DNA of 64,000 nucleotides from Streptomyces sp. NBC_01294 (GTDB lineage: Bacteria > Actinomycetota > Actinomycetes > Streptomycetales > Streptomycetaceae). The notes beneath the pieces were generated by a model. It was not told where the DNA came from, ran no database searches, and saw nothing but the letters and a program-made list of their open reading frames with translations. The stretch lies in the NCBI RefSeq assembly GCF_035917235.1, contig NZ_CP108423.1:4803501-4867500 (forward strand). The letters are read 5' to 3'. Of the stretch, positions 63,524-64,000 are shown one piece after another. A program made the translations under genes and the position numbers. Positions within the stretch are counted from its first letter, which is position 1; every line of letters starts with the position of its first letter.

Positions 63524-64000
63524 TCAGCTGGTGCGGCCCTTGGCGTCGAACGCCTTCATGCGGTCGAGCACGCCGTCCGCGGTGGGGCTGAGCATCTCGT
63601 CGACAATCCGGCCGTCGGCGAGGAAGATGACGCGGTCCGCGTAGGACGCGGCGACCGGGTCGTGGGTGACCATCACGACGGTCTGGCCGAGCTCGCGCAC
63701 CGAGTTGCGCAGGAAGCCGAGGACCTCGGCGCCGGAGCGGGAGTCGAGGTTTCCGGTGGGCTCGTCACCGAAGATGATCTCGGGACGGGAGGCAAGGGCG
63801 CGGGCCACGGCCACGCGCTGCTGCTGGCCGCCGGAGAGCTGGGTGGGGCGGTGGGAGAGGCGCTCGGAGAGGCCGACCATGCTGATCACGCTGTCCAGCC
63901 ACTGCTTGTCGGGCTTGCGGCCGGCGATGTCCATGGGGAGCGTGATGTTCTCCAGGGCCGTCAGGGTCGGCAGCAGGTTGAACGCCTGGAAGATGAAGCC
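63524..64000 (-). CDS. ABC transporter ATP-binding protein, truncated by the window edge
   Basis: The C-terminal about 158 residues of a MacB/LolD-type ATPase are visible: Q-loop GFIFQAFNLLPTLTALENIT at the edge, signature LSGGQQQRVAVARALA, Walker B IIFGDEPTGNLDS, H-loop VTHDP, ending KAFDAKGRTS. The start and Walker A lie to the right of the window. It is a close paralogue of the ATPase at 28341, sharing even the FLADGRIVDEM tail, and pairs with the permease at 60914. Confidence 0.95.
   Translation of the reverse strand, partial: GFIFQAFNLLPTLTALENITLPMDIAGRKPDKQWLDSVISMVGLSERLSHRPTQLSGGQQQRVAVARALASRPEIIFGDEPTGNLDSRSGAEVLGFLRNSVRELGQTVVMVTHDPVAASYADRVIFLADGRIVDEMLSPTADGVLDRMKAFDAKGRTS

Noticed and set aside
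60914..64000. Integrative element or phage remnant at the right edge.
   Set aside because: Both genes are ordinary ABC components with normal codon use and chromosomal neighbours; no integrase or att repeats.

Overview
The window is chromosomal DNA of a high-GC actinobacterium, almost certainly a Streptomyces. The evidence is very strong G/C bias at third codon positions, many GTG starts and one TTG start, short ATGA or GTGA overlaps between co-transcribed genes, long GC-rich hairpin terminators, and a gene order that I recall from the core of Streptomyces chromosomes (ppc, pth-rplY-prs-glmU, mfd, mazG, a P450, two rpf genes, eno, divIC, ppx, ndh, cfa). No phage, transposase, CRISPR array or plasmid backbone is visible. 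Both ends cut a gene.

Layout. 0-5.3 kb: end of an unknown gene, two orphan LuxR-type response regulators (the first with a degenerate receiver) on either side of galE, then a MarR regulator divergent from a trans-aconitate methyltransferase and VOC-protein pair. 5.3-10.2 kb: an acyl desaturase-TetR operon behind a tandem palindromic operator, divergent from ppc. 10.2-15.3 kb: a sortase-type (LAXTG) surface protein, pth, rplY, prs, glmU and tRNA-Gln(UUG), all on the minus strand. 15.7-23.5 kb: an orphan sensor kinase followed by an island of domains known from polymorphic toxin and immunity systems: YwqJ deaminase, SUKH-3, a WHH nuclease fused to SUKH, and a large collagen-like protein with deaminase-like and SUKH-4 parts. 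None has an export signal. A coiled-coil DivIVA-like protein follows. 23.5-28.3 kb: epoxide-hydrolase-like enzyme, CGNR regulator, membrane protein, DHA2 drug exporter. 28.3-31.7 kb: a MacB/FtsX-type ABC system whose paralogue lies inverted at the right end (60.9-64 kb).

31.7-47.4 kb: DUF2079 membrane protein, mfd, two lipoproteins, a predicted N6-DNA-methylase-like protein with an unusual catalytic motif, a membrane protein plus soluble Ser/Thr kinase pair, a YfhO-type membrane protein, a SurA-like lipoprotein and mazG. 47.4-52.4 kb: a flavohaemoprotein divergent from a P450, then two resuscitation-promoting-factor genes. The second (rpfA-like) sits behind a clear ydaO-class cyclic-di-AMP riboswitch whose 3' end abuts the ribosome binding site. 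52.5-60.9 kb: eno, divIC/ftsB-like gene, DUF501, ppx, a MerR-sliding-clamp fusion, ndh with two Rex-like operators, and cfa.

Common themes are cell-wall remodelling and envelope stress (rpf genes, LAXTG protein, lipoproteins, ABC systems, cfa), redox and central metabolism (ppc, eno, ndh), and an intracellular toxin/immunity-like island that is the most promising place for undescribed biology.
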